From Spirogloea muscicola (lineage: Eukaryota > Streptophyta > Zygnematophyceae > Spirogloeales > Spirogloeaceae), in contig WELB01000014.1 in the NCBI GenBank assembly GCA_009602725.1, positions 515,999 to 558,906 on the forward strand: a stretch of DNA of 42,908 nt, read 5' to 3'. Below are positions 42,401 through 42,908 of this stretch, one piece after another. The notes beneath the pieces were generated by a model. That model was not told where the DNA came from, searched no databases, and saw only the letters and a program-made list of their open reading frames with translations. A program made the translations under genes and the position numbers. Positions within the stretch are counted from its first letter, which is position 1, and every line of letters begins with the position of its first letter.

Positions 42401-42761
42401 ACGCATCGCCCTCGGTGAAGTCCCCATCCTTCAGTTTCCCATGGGCCGCAGACGTTGCCGCAGTGCTCAGCGATGCAAAGCAAATGCCACTTGCTCTTGC
42501 AGTCGTTGTCCCGACGCCGTGAGGCTGCAACCACGCTTGACATCTAGCGACTGCTTTTCTTGCAGCGTCCGCAGGCGCACGAAGGCCGGGCCTCCGACGG
42601 AGCCATCGCCGTCGCTGTGGTGACAAGCTGAAGGGCCCCCCTGCCTCAAAGCGAAAGCGCAGCGGCTCCTTCGGCTGGCAGTCGCTCGGAAGGGGCCGTT
42701 GCGTGGGGCCGTCAAGCTCCACGCCCGAGATCGCGGCGCCCTGCGCCTGGTCTCGCTCCAT
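39441..42761 (-). CDS. TAAC: Thylakoid ADP,ATP carrier (TAAC), mitochondrial-carrier family
   Basis: Exchanges ADP and ATP (in Arabidopsis also PAPS/PAP) across the thylakoid or plastid envelope membrane. Eleven minus-strand exons close in phase: 42761-42333, 42093-42004, 41901-41845, 41645-41583, 41453-41397, 41269-41186, 41072-41004, 40634-40522, 40200-40031, 39810-39732 and 39549-39441; 439 residues. A roughly 130-residue N-terminal extension rich in Arg, Ser and Ala fits a plastid transit region. It is followed by FIAGAVAGAAAKTVTAPLDR, EEGLPGYWKGNLPQ, VIRVIPYSAVQLFAYELFK, GACAGMTSTLVTYPLDVLR, FYKGLGPSLLGIAPYVALNF and CYPLDTVRRQMQMRG. All three repeats carry P-x-D-x-x-(K/R). Two introns use GC donors (41844, GCATGT; 41396, GCAAGT), supported by exact alignment with Arabidopsis TAAC across the joins. 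Confidence 0.97.
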
Positions 42762-42869
42762 CCGGCAACGCTTGCTCGCAAGGTCCTCAGCGAGCAGCGC
42801 TACCGCCTTGCGGCTTACACGAAGCAACGCTGAGCGCCCCAGGGACTTTCCTGCGGCCCGCGGCGGGCC

Positions 42870-42908
42870 CTTGGGGGGCCGGCGCCCGGCGCGGCGGCGG
42901 CGGCGGCG
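42870..42908. repeat. GC-rich end of window with (GCG)n tract
   Basis: GGGGGGCC, GGCGCCCGGCGC and a terminal (GCG)n run, upstream of the TAAC start. The tract continues out of the window. Confidence 0.85.

Noticed and set aside
1-42908. CRISPR arrays, rRNA genes, tRNA genes
   Set aside because: I saw no regularly spaced repeats of array type and no recognisable rRNA or tRNA sequence. A tRNA or snRNA scan by software was not possible, so a small RNA gene could have been missed.

Overview
The window is nuclear DNA from a eukaryote of the green lineage (Viridiplantae), probably an alga or another intron-rich member of that group. I see many short GT-AG exons and a few GC-AG introns, (CCG)n tracts, degenerate TTTAGGG-type repeats, and genes typical of plants: a HOS1 relative, a thylakoid ADP/ATP carrier and a TIC32-like dehydrogenase. 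There is no sign of bacterial gene organisation. The species cannot be named from this sequence. The assembly is a draft: there is a 716-base N gap at 10693-11408 and single Ns at 6552 and 28984.

Layout from left to right: INTS9 (+, about 184-3361, C-terminus unresolved); the C-terminal half of a HOS1 homologue (-, 4409-6740); LINE fragments (6920-7261 on -, about 7625-8917 on +); a V-ATPase proteolipid c'' gene (-, 9310-10591); the gap; a PHD-AWS-SET-tandem Tudor histone methyltransferase (+, 11482-15590); a nested retrotransposon cluster with one intact 1299-residue zinc-finger/RT/nuclease ORF (-, 16095-20940); a TBL1/HOS15 WD40 corepressor (+, 21923-26142, 14 exons); a TIC32-like short-chain dehydrogenase (-, 26918-29059); TAF5 (-, 30232-35450, 20 exons); a head-to-head promoter with a palindrome; a TOPORS-like E3 ligase (+, 35743 to about 38401); and a thylakoid ADP/ATP carrier (-, 39441-42761, 11 exons).

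Exon models were made by eye from splice sites, reading phase and family conservation. For TAF5, TBL1, TAAC, the V-ATPase gene and the SET gene every exon phase closes. Six of the nine host genes act in nuclear gene expression or ubiquitin control (Integrator, HOS1, SET/Tudor, HOS15/TBL1, TAF5, TOPORS). The other three are organellar or endomembrane genes. The points most worth following up are the SET-tandem Tudor architecture, the hairpin-tailed LINE family, the symmetric TAF5/TOPORS promoter, an intron-exon complementarity at the end of TAF5, and several genes whose first conserved module is missing beside a (CCG)n tract.
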